The notes under the pieces are model-generated. The model was not told where the DNA came from. It ran no database searches and worked only from the letters and a program-made list of their open reading frames with translations. The position numbers and the translations under genes are program-made. Of a DNA stretch of 64,000 nt, positions 1 to 7,564 are shown piece after piece. The number at the start of each line of letters is the position of its first letter. Position 1 is the stretch's first letter. Location: assembly GCA_964017195.1 (NCBI GenBank), contig OZ024889.1, positions 59,357,858 to 59,421,857 of the forward strand. The letters are read 5' to 3'. The DNA is from Siderastrea radians. Taxonomy: Eukaryota; Cnidaria; Anthozoa; Scleractinia; Rhizangiidae.

Positions 1-33
1 GAAAAGCTGACCAATGACAGCGTAGGGGTATGG

Positions 34-42
34 GTATAAAAA
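34..42 (+). promoter_or_regulatory. TATA box of the first Polinton gene
   Basis: TATAAAAAG lies about 40 bp before the ATG at 75. It also lies after the upstream in-frame ATG at 30, so transcripts from this promoter would begin downstream of 30 and translation should start at 75. Confidence 0.6.
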
Positions 43-74
43 GGCAGGGGCGGGTGAAAAAAATCGTGAGCACG

Positions 75-965
75 ATGTCAGTCGATCGGAAGAGAAAGCC
101 AAGCGACCTTCCTTCGGGGAAGAAGAAGAAGAAGACTATTCAAACGATGACGCCCGTGGACTGTGATCCGGTGGTAGGGGAGGTGGTGGAAGATACCCGA
201 GCGGCGGTGGAAGATATGATGAAAGAATTGAATGACATGGCGGAGCAATCTACCCCACAATTCACTCTGATGACTGTGTTTGACAATGAGGTGGGCCATC
301 ATCAAATCAAAGACAACAAGGAAAAGGTGGACTATATGGTATGCCCTTGCCATGACGTGCGTTTGGAGGCCCGAGAATCTCAAAAGGGGTGGAAGTATGT
401 GAAATGTCCCATCCAACCCTGTTTGCTGTTTTGTGGTCAAGATCAAGCCCTGGAGTATATGAAAGCCGTGTATAGTCAACCTCATCTAGAAGTGTTGGAC
501 ATGTGGACTTGTTTGCAGTGTTTTTGCCGGGAACCCGCCACGCTGCAACAGAGCCATTCGACCCAGAACCCCGATCGTTTGTTTCTGAATTGTTCCAAGA
601 AAACGTGTGGCTTCTTCCGATGGGCCGATCAACCCTTGGGTCCCAAGTACTGGAGTTGGTTTCATGACAACCCGCCCAAGAAAGCCGACCAACAAGCTGA
701 ATCTCCTTTGTCTACCCGGGATGCGCAAGGATATCCCAAGCGGGGCGTGGACATCCCAGGCCCACCGCCTCCTCGTGCCCCCAGGAAAGAGGATCGCCCC
801 CTGACAGATTATGAGAAACAATTGTTGCGAGAAATTCAAGAGCTCAAGAACCGTCAAGAAATGATGGTGGCCCCAGCGCCACCACCCCCCAAGTACAGTG
901 ACAGTGTGGAGAACTGGCAGAAAGATCTCGAGACCGTCACTTATGGGCGTCTAGGTCTCTTTTAA
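75..965 (+). CDS. Nucleic-acid-binding protein with GRF-type zinc fingers
   Basis: Protein of 296 aa from the ATG at 75. The open frame extends to an ATG at 30, but a TATA box at 34-42 argues for the inner start. The N-terminus is Lys/Arg rich with a basic run that looks like a nuclear localisation signal. Around residues 85-135 there is a Cys cluster (CPC ... KCPIQPC), followed at about 150-200 by a second one of the GRF pattern: CLQCFC, then RLFLNCSKKTCGFFRWAD. GRF zinc fingers bind single-stranded nucleic acid in topoisomerase 3 and related repair proteins. The C-terminal half is proline-rich with a short charged helix. As first gene from the left terminus it may be early or regulatory; that is inference. 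A poly(A) signal follows at 986. Confidence 0.75.
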   Translation: MSVDRKRKPSDLPSGKKKKKTIQTMTPVDCDPVVGEVVEDTRAAVEDMMKELNDMAEQSTPQFTLMTVFDNEVGHHQIKDNKEKVDYMVCPCHDVRLEARESQKGWKYVKCPIQPCLLFCGQDQALEYMKAVYSQPHLEVLDMWTCLQCFCREPATLQQSHSTQNPDRLFLNCSKKTCGFFRWADQPLGPKYWSWFHDNPPKKADQQAESPLSTRDAQGYPKRGVDIPGPPPPRAPRKEDRPLTDYEKQLLREIQELKNRQEMMVAPAPPPPKYSDSVENWQKDLETVTYGRLGLF

Positions 966-985
966 TGGTTTAAAAAAGGAGTAGG

Positions 986-991
986 AATAAA
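986..991 (+). terminator. Poly(A) signal AATAAA after the GRF protein gene
   Basis: AATAAA 21 bp after the stop at 965, followed by a T-rich stretch. It would end the first transcription unit before the gene starting at 1009. Confidence 0.5.
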
Positions 992-1008
992 ATTTTTTTA
1001 TTTAGTCC

Positions 1009-1371
1009 ATGGAGTCTGTTGTGTGTGATGCGTGGGAGTCTGTCTTGTCCCTGGTGGATTGGCAATGCCATCAAACCCTGTGCCAAGTGTTATATAATCA
1101 CCAACCCGGGGCCAAGATCCCTATTCCTCCCTGTCCCGAGGACACGCACCCTCTCCACATCTTTGAAGAAACCCACGTCGACCGTAACCTGTATCGATGG
1201 GTGGTGTTTGTCTTATGGTTAAAAGCGCATCCGGACGCCTGGCGATGGTATCAAATCATTCAAAAGGCGCATCCCCACACCATCCCTTCCATACCGACCT
1301 TATGGGATGAATGCCAGAACGTATGGCCCCTCGAAAGAAAACTCAACGCTGGTCAACAACAACAAAGTTGA
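1009..1371 (+). CDS. Unknown Polinton protein, 120 aa
   Basis: ATG in a favourable context (tccATGG). I do not recognise the family. The protein is Trp/His/Pro rich, with a helical middle (about residues 60-95) that includes RWVVFVLWLKAHPDAWRWY and a Gln-rich tail. Its 3' end overlaps the start of the integrase gene by about 60 bp in another frame, which supports it being a real, compactly packed gene. No zinc-finger or enzyme motif is visible. Confidence 0.55.
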   Translation: MESVVCDAWESVLSLVDWQCHQTLCQVLYNHQPGAKIPIPPCPEDTHPLHIFEETHVDRNLYRWVVFVLWLKAHPDAWRWYQIIQKAHPHTIPSIPTLWDECQNVWPLERKLNAGQQQQS

Positions 1372-2480
1372 AGAGAACCAAACGCCCTGTCTCGTCAACG
1401 AAGAAAAGCAAGGTCTCGCAACAATGGTTAAACCGTTACCACGATCCTAGCGCCCCGGGGAGTTTAGGTGGGGTGCAACGGTTTGCCAAAGCCCAGGGCC
1501 TCCCTTTGAAAAAAGCCCAACGACTCTTGGAACAGGATGTGGGCTACACCTTGCATAAACCACGACGTCGTCGTTTTGCTACCTTACCCGTGGTCGTAGG
1601 GGGGTTGGACGATCAATGGGCCGCGGATTTAGTGGAAGTGCAACGGTTGGCTAAACATAATCGGGGTATACGCTACTTATTGACGGTCGTGGATGTGTTG
1701 TCCAAGTACGCGTGGGTCCAACCATTGAAAACCAAAACCGGGGTGGCCCTCGTGAAAGCCTTTGAGAAGATTGTGAGACAAGGAGGGCGACACCCCAACC
1801 GATTGCAAACGGATCGAGGGAAAGAATTTTACAATCGGACCTTTCAACGATGGGTCGACGAGCAAGACATTCACCATTTTTCCACCGAAGGGGATGCCAA
1901 AGCCAGTGTGGTGGAACGATTTAACCGCACCTTGAAAGAACGGTTGTACCGTTATTTGACCACGGCCAACACCTTACGCTTTGACAAGGTCTTACCCCAG
2001 TTGGTGCAAGGGTATAATGCCACCCGTCATCGAAGTATTGGTATGCCCCCCGAAGACGTGACGTGGGACAACGAAGAAGCCGTGTGGAAACGATTGTACA
2101 GCAAACGATTGAAAGGCTACAAAAAACCCCAATTCAAAGTGGGGGATCGGGTTCGTCTCAACACGATTCATCGGACCTTTGAAAAAGGCTATCTCCCCGG
2201 TTGGACCGAAGAAGTGTTTGTGGTGCATCGTGTGATCCCGGGCCCCGTGCCCACCTATAAGATTCACGAATGGGATGACACCCCCATCCAAGGCACGTTT
2301 TACGAGGAGGATTTACAAAAAGTCCAGGTGTCCGACGTGTTTCGCATCGAAAAGGTACTTAAGCGTCAAAAAGATCGTTGGTTGGTCAAGTGGAAAGGGT
2401 GGCCCGACAAGTACAATAGTTGGATTGCTCGTGGTGACGTGACATCCCTCCGACCGCGCAAACGACGACGACGCCGCTAA
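1311..2480 (+). CDS. Retroviral-type integrase with C-terminal chromodomain
   Basis: Protein of 389 aa; a second ATG at 1323 (MAPRKK) is an alternative start. After a basic N-terminus comes an rve core with the DDE triad: Asp in the AADLVEV segment, Asp in LQTDRGKEF and Glu in ASVVERFNRT, the last two 34 positions apart, close to the classical D-35-E spacing. The last ~50 residues form a chromodomain (FRIEKVLK, then RWLVKWKGWPDKYNSWI), which in chromoviral and Polinton integrases can guide insertion to modified histones. A very basic tail follows. It would cut and join the element's ends to host DNA. It overlaps the preceding gene and ends 4 bp before the next ATG. All catalytic positions are present, so the enzyme looks intact. 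Confidence 0.93.
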   Translation: MPERMAPRKKTQRWSTTTKLKRTKRPVSSTKKSKVSQQWLNRYHDPSAPGSLGGVQRFAKAQGLPLKKAQRLLEQDVGYTLHKPRRRRFATLPVVVGGLDDQWAADLVEVQRLAKHNRGIRYLLTVVDVLSKYAWVQPLKTKTGVALVKAFEKIVRQGGRHPNRLQTDRGKEFYNRTFQRWVDEQDIHHFSTEGDAKASVVERFNRTLKERLYRYLTTANTLRFDKVLPQLVQGYNATRHRSIGMPPEDVTWDNEEAVWKRLYSKRLKGYKKPQFKVGDRVRLNTIHRTFEKGYLPGWTEEVFVVHRVIPGPVPTYKIHEWDDTPIQGTFYEEDLQKVQVSDVFRIEKVLKRQKDRWLVKWKGWPDKYNSWIARGDVTSLRPRKRRRRR

Positions 2481-2484
2481 AACA

Positions 2485-3525
2485 ATGACGTTCGTCCCCA
2501 ATTCGTCGTTTTACGTGACGTTGATGAGTCATGGGAGTACCAAGGAGTTTCCGGGCAACAAAGCCCATCTGTTCCGAAACCGGTTGCCGAAACCCATTCG
2601 ATTTATGGGACGCGGATGGATGGTGGGCATGGCGAGTTTATCCTTACCCACCATTCCGGTGGTGGCGGAAGAAGGAGGCGTGGGCGAATCCCATCCTCTG
2701 TTGTATGTACGATGGCACGAACGCGTGCACGACAAAGCCGATCAAGGCAACGATGTCTGGTGGCATCAACGTCGCGAACTCTTTACCTACGGTCGGGATA
2801 TGAAAGAGGAATTGGCCTCGTCAACGGGATCGCACTTGTTTCATCAATTGATTTACCGTTACGAGCAAAGCCGTGCCAAACAAACCCAACCCCTCAACAA
2901 ATGGGCAGAGAACAATGGCGTCAAATTGTACCCGACCTTTGAATGGACCTCCGACGGGGATTTGGTGTTGAATACCGTCAATGTGGATTACAAACGACAA
3001 GTGGCCCGCGTGGAATGGGGTAGAACCTTGGCCTTGAGAATGGGATGGATTGAACAAGTGTCGACGGGAGTATATCGATTGGGACCCAATATCATACAAG
3101 AATTTCATTCGGACTCGATTCCTACCCCGTCGGATGTCGTGGATGGCAGCAATAAACCCGCCTTTTGGAAAGTGGATGGGGATTATATGAACTTGAGTAT
3201 GACCTGTAATTGGCGGTTTGTGAATTTGAACGCGACCTTTCGGCCCTCGTTGGAATTTCCCTCGGTGCGTCCTTTGCACGTGTATTGTGATGTAGGGACC
3301 AGTAGTATGGTGGGGGGTCGCATCACGGATCTCTTACGAGAAATCAAGTACCAGCCCAAAGAAACCACGCACTTTGAACCGCGTCATATTCAATATGTCC
3401 CGGTACGCAATGAAGTGGTGGAAATTGTGGAAACGCAAATGGCCGAAATCAATGGGGATCTCGCCCAATTTGGTGAAGGGCATACCCTCCTGACCCTCCA
3501 CTTTAAAAGGGAGGTGGTGGTGTGA
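2485..3525 (+). CDS. SFYVTL-type Polinton protein, copy A (putative structural protein)
   Basis: Protein of 346 aa, paralogous to the next gene. The shared framework is: SFYVTL near the N-terminus, FPGN/FPHN, a RLPKP motif, a segment ending in SLP, GWxxQV..GVYRLGPN near residue 190, LxLSMTCNWRFVNLNATFR, LHVYxDV, STMVGxRVTDLLREI and a C-terminal HTLLTLHFK. I recall this protein type as recurrent beside Polinton capsid genes in animals. Its function is not firmly known to me. An elaborate beta-strand pattern and its place before the capsid cluster suggest a particle component such as a vertex or surface protein (inference). No membrane segment is seen. Confidence 0.75.
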   Translation: MTFVPNSSFYVTLMSHGSTKEFPGNKAHLFRNRLPKPIRFMGRGWMVGMASLSLPTIPVVAEEGGVGESHPLLYVRWHERVHDKADQGNDVWWHQRRELFTYGRDMKEELASSTGSHLFHQLIYRYEQSRAKQTQPLNKWAENNGVKLYPTFEWTSDGDLVLNTVNVDYKRQVARVEWGRTLALRMGWIEQVSTGVYRLGPNIIQEFHSDSIPTPSDVVDGSNKPAFWKVDGDYMNLSMTCNWRFVNLNATFRPSLEFPSVRPLHVYCDVGTSSMVGGRITDLLREIKYQPKETTHFEPRHIQYVPVRNEVVEIVETQMAEINGDLAQFGEGHTLLTLHFKREVVV

Positions 3526-3536
3526 AGCAGACAAAG

Positions 3537-4589
3537 ATGTCGTTCTACGTGACGTTACCCAGTCATTCCAACCGACGGGAATTTCCCCACAACCAAGCCA
3601 ATTCCTTCAAGATTCGTCTACCGAAACCGTTGCAGTTATCCGGAGGGGGATGGCAAGTGGGGTTGAGTGCCATTTCCTTACCAGATGCGCGCGTCAATTT
3701 GTATGAGTTGGTGAAGAAAAATGGGTACGTCATGGGGACGTCCTGGGATCAAACCTATCCCAAACCGGATGGAAAAGATGGGGAAATGGCCTCGCGAGTA
3801 GACACCGCGCGAACCATCATCGATGACGTGAAAGATTTGGATTGGGTGGTGGATGGGGTGAGTTTCATGAAAGCCATCATTGCTCACTTGGAACAACAAC
3901 GTATGGAATTGGCCGTTCAAGGGGGTCGGTTTGTCAACGATCAAGGCAAACACACCTACATCAAGTTTCGTTGGGAAGGCGAGGATCTGCTCATCGACAA
4001 CACCAATATCTGTCATTGCGGCAACAAAACACCAGCCCTGACTATCTACACCAAGTTAGCACTCAAGATGGGATGGTTACGTCAAATTGACACTGTATTG
4101 ACGTTGGGGCCAAACTTACAACAAGAATTCATCGGGGATCAAATCCCCAACATGACAAAACCGGCCGTTGACAACGATTGGAACGATGTCAACGACGATC
4201 AGAGCAAGGCGGTCTTTTGGACGGTGCGTTCGTTTTTACCGGATTATTTACAATTGAGTATGAGTTGTCATTGGCGTTTCACCAACTTGAATGTAGCGTT
4301 TCGAGCGGTGGTGGGGGAACCCACACGATCATTGCACGTGTACTCCGACGTAGCAGGCAGCACTATGGTGGGCAATCGCGTGACCGATTTGTTGCGTGAA
4401 ATCCAGTACAAGCGACAAGCACGTGGCACCATCTACTTTGAACCGTTGCACATTCAATACATGTCTCTTCGTAACGAGGTGGTGGAAATGATTCACGTTC
4501 AAGTGGCCGAAACGATTGGTAGGGGAGGCGACTTGGTCAAGTTTGGTGACGGTCATACCATTGTCACGTTACACTTCAAAAAGACATAA
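3537..4589 (+). CDS. SFYVTL-type Polinton protein, copy B (putative structural protein)
   Basis: Protein of 350 aa from the ATG at 3537 (MSFYVTLPSHS). The open frame extends upstream to a GTG at 3522, overlapping the previous stop, but the alignable start with copy A is at 3537. It repeats the framework of copy A motif for motif: RLPKP, GWQVGLS, ALKMGWLRQID, LGPNLQQEF, LQLSMSCHWRFTNLN, LHVYSDVAGSTMVGNRVTDLLREI and a final HTIVTLHFK. The middle (residues about 55-170) diverges and differs in length. Tandem duplication followed by divergence is the simplest origin. Both copies are open throughout, so both appear under selection. Function is inferred to be structural. Confidence 0.75.
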   Translation: MSFYVTLPSHSNRREFPHNQANSFKIRLPKPLQLSGGGWQVGLSAISLPDARVNLYELVKKNGYVMGTSWDQTYPKPDGKDGEMASRVDTARTIIDDVKDLDWVVDGVSFMKAIIAHLEQQRMELAVQGGRFVNDQGKHTYIKFRWEGEDLLIDNTNICHCGNKTPALTIYTKLALKMGWLRQIDTVLTLGPNLQQEFIGDQIPNMTKPAVDNDWNDVNDDQSKAVFWTVRSFLPDYLQLSMSCHWRFTNLNVAFRAVVGEPTRSLHVYSDVAGSTMVGNRVTDLLREIQYKRQARGTIYFEPLHIQYMSLRNEVVEMIHVQVAETIGRGGDLVKFGDGHTIVTLHFKKT

Positions 4590-4625
4590 AAAAGAGAGAT
4601 GAGAAGGAACTCCCAGTCAATCATC

Positions 4626-4850
4626 ATGCCTCCGAAACGACGACGACGACGACGACGACGTCCCCAAGCGGGGGAAGGGATCAACGCAGTGATTGCGGGA
4701 ATTCCTAAAACTGCCTGGTCCATCACCAAAGGGCTAGAAAAGTTGGCGAAAAAGAATGCCAGAAAATCGCATTTGAAACGCATGGAGGAAATCCGACAAG
4801 GAAAACGAAAACGCTATGCGGGGGAATCGTTTACGTGCAGCCTCATGTGA
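4626..4850 (+). CDS. Small Arg-rich protein, core-protein-like
   Basis: About 74 aa from the ATG at 4626 (an in-frame ATG at 4599 would add nine residues). A run of about ten arginines follows MPPK. Then comes a Gly/Ala segment and a Lys/Arg-rich helix (KLAKKNARKSHLKR). The composition recalls adenovirus core proteins that condense DNA in the particle. It sits between the SFYVTL pair and the capsid gene, where Polintons carry small basic virion proteins. No enzyme motif is seen. Confidence 0.6.
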   Translation: MPPKRRRRRRRRPQAGEGINAVIAGIPKTAWSITKGLEKLAKKNARKSHLKRMEEIRQGKRKRYAGESFTCSLM

Positions 4851-4851
4851 G

Positions 4852-4860
4852 TATAAAAAG
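4852..4860 (+). promoter_or_regulatory. TATA box before the MRGG-start basic protein gene
   Basis: TATAAAAAG starts 2 bp after the preceding stop codon and 68 bp before the ATG at 4920, leaving room for a short leader. Confidence 0.55.
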
Positions 4861-4919
4861 AGACGAGCCCCCTGTGAAAAACAACCAAAGGCATCCCTGG
4901 TGAAGAAGAAGAAGACACC

Positions 4920-5246
4920 ATGCGTGGGGGAAGTTTGACACGATTTCGAACCGACGAGTGGTATGATCAACAAGGCAAAGGGTTGGTGACGGACCTGATG
5001 CGTGGGGGGTTGCAAGGTCTTATAAGGACGCGAAATCCTTTAAAACTGCCTAGTAATATCAAGAGAGGCTTGACAACGGGTTTGACACGCGGGATCAAAC
5101 GCAAAGCCGAAGACGCCCTTAAAAAGGAAATCACCAAACAAGCCAAGAAAGCGTTGAGTAATAAGAGCGTGAAAGACGCCGTGCGGGTCGCCAGTGCCTT
5201 ATTTCCCAAACAAACCAAACGGGCGCGTGATATTTTGGGCGTGTGA
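4920..5246 (+). CDS. Basic amphipathic protein with two MRGG protease-site motifs (protein VI/core-like)
   Basis: 108 aa. It opens with MRGGSL and repeats LMRGGLQGL near residue 25. Both fit the M/I/L-x-G-G|x rule of adenovirus-type maturation proteases, and a protease of that type is encoded at 6885. The remainder is Lys/Arg-rich and helical (repeated LTTGLTRGIKRK, KKEITKQAKKALSN). Known: adenovirus pVI and core precursors are cleaved at such sites and act in membrane penetration or DNA packing. Inference: this is a processed virion protein. A dedicated TATA box lies at 4852. Confidence 0.65.
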   Translation: MRGGSLTRFRTDEWYDQQGKGLVTDLMRGGLQGLIRTRNPLKLPSNIKRGLTTGLTRGIKRKAEDALKKEITKQAKKALSNKSVKDAVRVASALFPKQTKRARDILGV

Positions 5247-5248
5247 AC

Positions 5249-5479
5249 ATGGATCCCGTGCATTCACGACCTCGACGGATTCGCAGTAATCGAGGGTTGA
5301 CTCAATGGGGTGGACTGTATCCGTTTTGGAAACTCATGCGGCGACAACGTGGTGGCTGGTTAAGTCCCGAGGTGATGCGACTGCCCGGGTTTGATTTGAG
5401 ACAACGCTTAGCACGACGACGGTATAAAAACCCCTCACGACGACGACGGGGTACCAGTACTCGACGACGACGACGTTAA
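5249..5479 (+). CDS. Small Arg-rich virion-type protein
   Basis: 76 aa from the ATG at 5249 (ATGGAT), 2 bp after the previous stop. The first part holds RGLTQWGGLYPFWKLMRRQRGGWLSP, with a QRGG|W site of the kind recurring in this element. The C-terminus is almost pure Arg with Ser/Thr/Gly, resembling adenovirus pX/mu-type DNA-condensing peptides. Its 3' part also contains the TATA box for the capsid gene, so the DNA serves two purposes. It ends 2 bp before the capsid ATG. Confidence 0.6.
   Translation: MDPVHSRPRRIRSNRGLTQWGGLYPFWKLMRRQRGGWLSPEVMRLPGFDLRQRLARRRYKNPSRRRRGTSTRRRRR
5423..5430 (+). promoter_or_regulatory. TATA box for the major capsid gene, inside the upstream coding region
   Basis: TATAAAAA 59 bp before the capsid ATG at 5482, within the coding sequence of the preceding Arg-rich protein. 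Confidence 0.5.
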
Positions 5480-5481
5480 AC

Positions 5482-6882
5482 ATGGCTGACCTGAGTACAC
5501 AATCCGCCCCAGCGCACCCACGTTCCGAAGGGACCGTCAACCCGGCGTTACGGATTTTCAAGGTGCCACCCACGGACATTAGCATCAATGCCTATCGCAT
5601 GGTCACCATCCAGCCCACCACCACGGGCATCAATCCCATGGAATTCATCATTCCAGGATTAGACGATTTTGTGGATTTGGGACGCAGTTACTTTACCATG
5701 GAATTGAGTTTGAAAAAGGAGGATGCCGGGAACTTGGACGCCGCTGAAAAATTATGGCCCGTCAATAATTTGGCCCATTCCATCATCAAACAAATTGACA
5801 TGCAGTTGAATGGCACGTTGATCAGTCCACAATCCGACACCTATCATTACAAAGCTTACCTGGAAACCTTGCTGAATTATGACCGAGAAGATGGCAAGAC
5901 CGTGTTAGGACCCCAAGGCTGGTACAATCAAGTGGATTTCCCACCCGCATGGACGGCCAACAACACCAACAAAGCAGGAAACCATGCTCACTGGCAAGCT
6001 CTCAGTGCCAATCACAAAGCGGCCTATGAAGCCATGGTAGTCGAACTCGCCAAGTATGCAGGAGGTGTCACCCACAGCCTGGTGTTTACCCCCCACTTGG
6101 AAGTGTTTCATACTGGCAAACTGTTAGTGCCTGGCATCGAAATCAAGATGAAATTTCATTTCAATGGTCCGAGCCTGTTTTTGAATGGAGTGGGTGAAGC
6201 GGGTCGATTGATGGAAGGCGATGTCAAACTACGGTTTCATCTCTGTCAACTGCGTTTGAATGACGCCATCTACCAGAGTTTATCTGAAAAAAGACACAAT
6301 GAAGGCCAAGTGGCGGCTTACCCCACCGTCCGCAGTGAAATCCGGACTTTCAGCATGCAAAACAACCTGGTCCGCTTTGATATCCCCAACCTGTTTCAAA
6401 ACAGAATACCGGACCGATTGATTGTAGGGTTACTGGACAGCCGCGCCTTCAATGGAGATGTCACCCGAGATCCGTTCTGTTTCCAGAAATGGGGACTGAC
6501 GTCCATTCGACAGATTGTCAAAGGCGAAGAATACCCTTATGAAACCCTGCAGTTAGTGCACAACAATGGCACCCGAGATAACTTGGGGTACTTCCGTTTT
6601 CTGCAAGCCAGTGGGGCTTGGTGTAAGAAGAAAGGCAATATGATAGAACTAGGAGATTGGGGCCAAGCGAAAAATTGTACCTTGTTCATGTTTGACAATG
6701 TGGCCAATGGATGTGCCGACAGTCAAAACCTCAACCCCAAGCAAAGTGGAGATTTACAACTGGTCTTGGAATTTGGAGCTGCCCCCGGTACCAATATAAC
6801 GGTCGTCGTCTATGGAGAATTTGAGAACTTGCTGGAGATTGACCGCAACGGAGCCGTGTTGTACAACATTTACCAACACTAA
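5482..6882 (+). CDS. Major capsid protein, Polinton hexon-like (double jelly-roll family)
   Basis: 466 aa. The N-terminal half holds the conserved Polinton capsid pattern: FKVPPTDISINAYRMVTIQP near residue 30, IPGLDDFVDLGRSYFTMELSL at about 60-80, WPVNNLAHSIIKQIDMQLNGTLISPQSDTYHYKAYLETLLNYDRE at about 95-135. Later come FFIP-like strands and a C-terminal DLQLVLEFG...ITVVVYGEFENLLEID. This family is found in animal genomes as F54H12.2-like proteins and is the double jelly-roll capsomer of Polintons/adintoviruses. It would assemble as trimers into an icosahedral shell. Length is normal for the family. It is placed directly before the protease and ATPase, as usual. A TATA box lies 59 bp upstream. 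Confidence 0.88.
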   Translation: MADLSTQSAPAHPRSEGTVNPALRIFKVPPTDISINAYRMVTIQPTTTGINPMEFIIPGLDDFVDLGRSYFTMELSLKKEDAGNLDAAEKLWPVNNLAHSIIKQIDMQLNGTLISPQSDTYHYKAYLETLLNYDREDGKTVLGPQGWYNQVDFPPAWTANNTNKAGNHAHWQALSANHKAAYEAMVVELAKYAGGVTHSLVFTPHLEVFHTGKLLVPGIEIKMKFHFNGPSLFLNGVGEAGRLMEGDVKLRFHLCQLRLNDAIYQSLSEKRHNEGQVAAYPTVRSEIRTFSMQNNLVRFDIPNLFQNRIPDRLIVGLLDSRAFNGDVTRDPFCFQKWGLTSIRQIVKGEEYPYETLQLVHNNGTRDNLGYFRFLQASGAWCKKKGNMIELGDWGQAKNCTLFMFDNVANGCADSQNLNPKQSGDLQLVLEFGAAPGTNITVVVYGEFENLLEIDRNGAVLYNIYQH

Positions 6883-6884
6883 AG

Positions 6885-7424
6885 ATGGAACACGTGGCCT
6901 TGAATAATGTGCAGTTGGATTATTTAGCTCGCGACGACCCCCACTTGAAACCTGTCTTTTACGGAACGGTGGCCTGTGATCGATTACCCAAACATCCTGT
7001 CAAGACCCCACCCCAAGGGTACATTGTCAACACCGACCCGCACGATCAACCCGGACAACATTGGTTAGGGGTGTGGACCGAGGGAAACGTGTGTGAAGTC
7101 CTCGACAGTTATGCTTTGCCCATGGACACGTACGTGCAAGCCGCCCCGTTCCAAGATTGGATGGTCCAACATTGGAAGTATGTGGTAACCAATGGCAAGT
7201 CCCTCCAAGCCATTTCAAGCAAGAGTTGTGGGGATTACGCCTTGTTGTACTTGAAAGCCAAAGCCCGTGGACGGACCTTGCAAGACTTTTTAAATGAGTT
7301 TTCGGATCATGATTATGTAAGCAACGACCATCAAGCCGGTCAACGCGTTCAACAATTGATTGTAGGCCAAGAAGCCAGATGGTATCAACTTTGTTGTCAT
7401 CCGTATCATCAACGGAATGATTAA
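6885..7424 (+). CDS. Adenain-like maturation cysteine protease
   Basis: 179 aa, 2 bp after the capsid stop. The papain-like C5/C48 catalytic set is visible: His59 in QHWLGVW, Asp74 in VLDSYA, Gln108 in SLQAIS and Cys115 in SKSCGDYALLYL. The Gln-to-Cys distance of seven is that of adenovirus protease. Length (about 180) is also close to adenain. It would cut virion precursors at xGG sites, and several such sites (MRGG, QRGG) occur in proteins encoded nearby. A poly(A) signal overlaps the stop region at 7424. Alternative: a deSUMOylase-type relative, but context favours the virion protease. Confidence 0.88.
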   Translation: MEHVALNNVQLDYLARDDPHLKPVFYGTVACDRLPKHPVKTPPQGYIVNTDPHDQPGQHWLGVWTEGNVCEVLDSYALPMDTYVQAAPFQDWMVQHWKYVVTNGKSLQAISSKSCGDYALLYLKAKARGRTLQDFLNEFSDHDYVSNDHQAGQRVQQLIVGQEARWYQLCCHPYHQRND

Positions 7425-7429
7425 ATAAA
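7424..7429 (+). terminator. Poly(A) signal AATAAA at the protease stop
   Basis: AATAAA overlaps the protease stop codon. It closes the capsid-protease unit just before the tRNA-like gene. Confidence 0.45.
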
Positions 7430-7452
7430 ATGTGTTGGAAAACAAGTGTGTC

Positions 7453-7538
7453 GGAGTCGTAGCTCAGTCGGTAGAGCGTTGGCCTTTAATCCAGGATAGC
7501 GATTGGGTCGTGCGTGGGTTCGAGTCCCACCGATTCCA
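7453..7538 (+). tRNA. tRNA-like gene with long variable region; isotype unresolved
   Basis: An 86-nt tRNA shape is visible. The acceptor 7453-7459 pairs with 7531-7537 (one G-T wobble), with discriminator A at 7538. There is a 4-bp D stem GCTC/GAGC and a 5-bp T stem GTGGG/CCCAC around TTCGAGT. Internal Pol III promoters are consensus-like: A box TAGCTCAGTCGG (7460-7471) and B box GGTTCGAGTCC (7517-7527). The anticodon arm is odd: only TTGG/CCAG pairs, leaving an 8-nt loop CCTTTAAT. The anticodon could be read as TTT (Lys), TAA (Leu) or TTA (ochre-reading). A 19-nt variable region can form a GCGA/TCGT stem as in type II tRNAs. It lies between the protease and ATPase genes on the same strand. 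Confidence 0.75.
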
Positions 7539-7551
7539 ATAAAAAGGTGCC

Positions 7552-7560
7552 TTTTTTTTT
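7552..7560 (+). terminator. Pol III terminator of the tRNA-like gene
   Basis: A run of nine T residues begins 13 bp after the tRNA 3' end, the normal RNA polymerase III stop signal. It ends 4 bp before the ATPase ATG. Confidence 0.7.
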
Positions 7561-7564
7561 CTAA

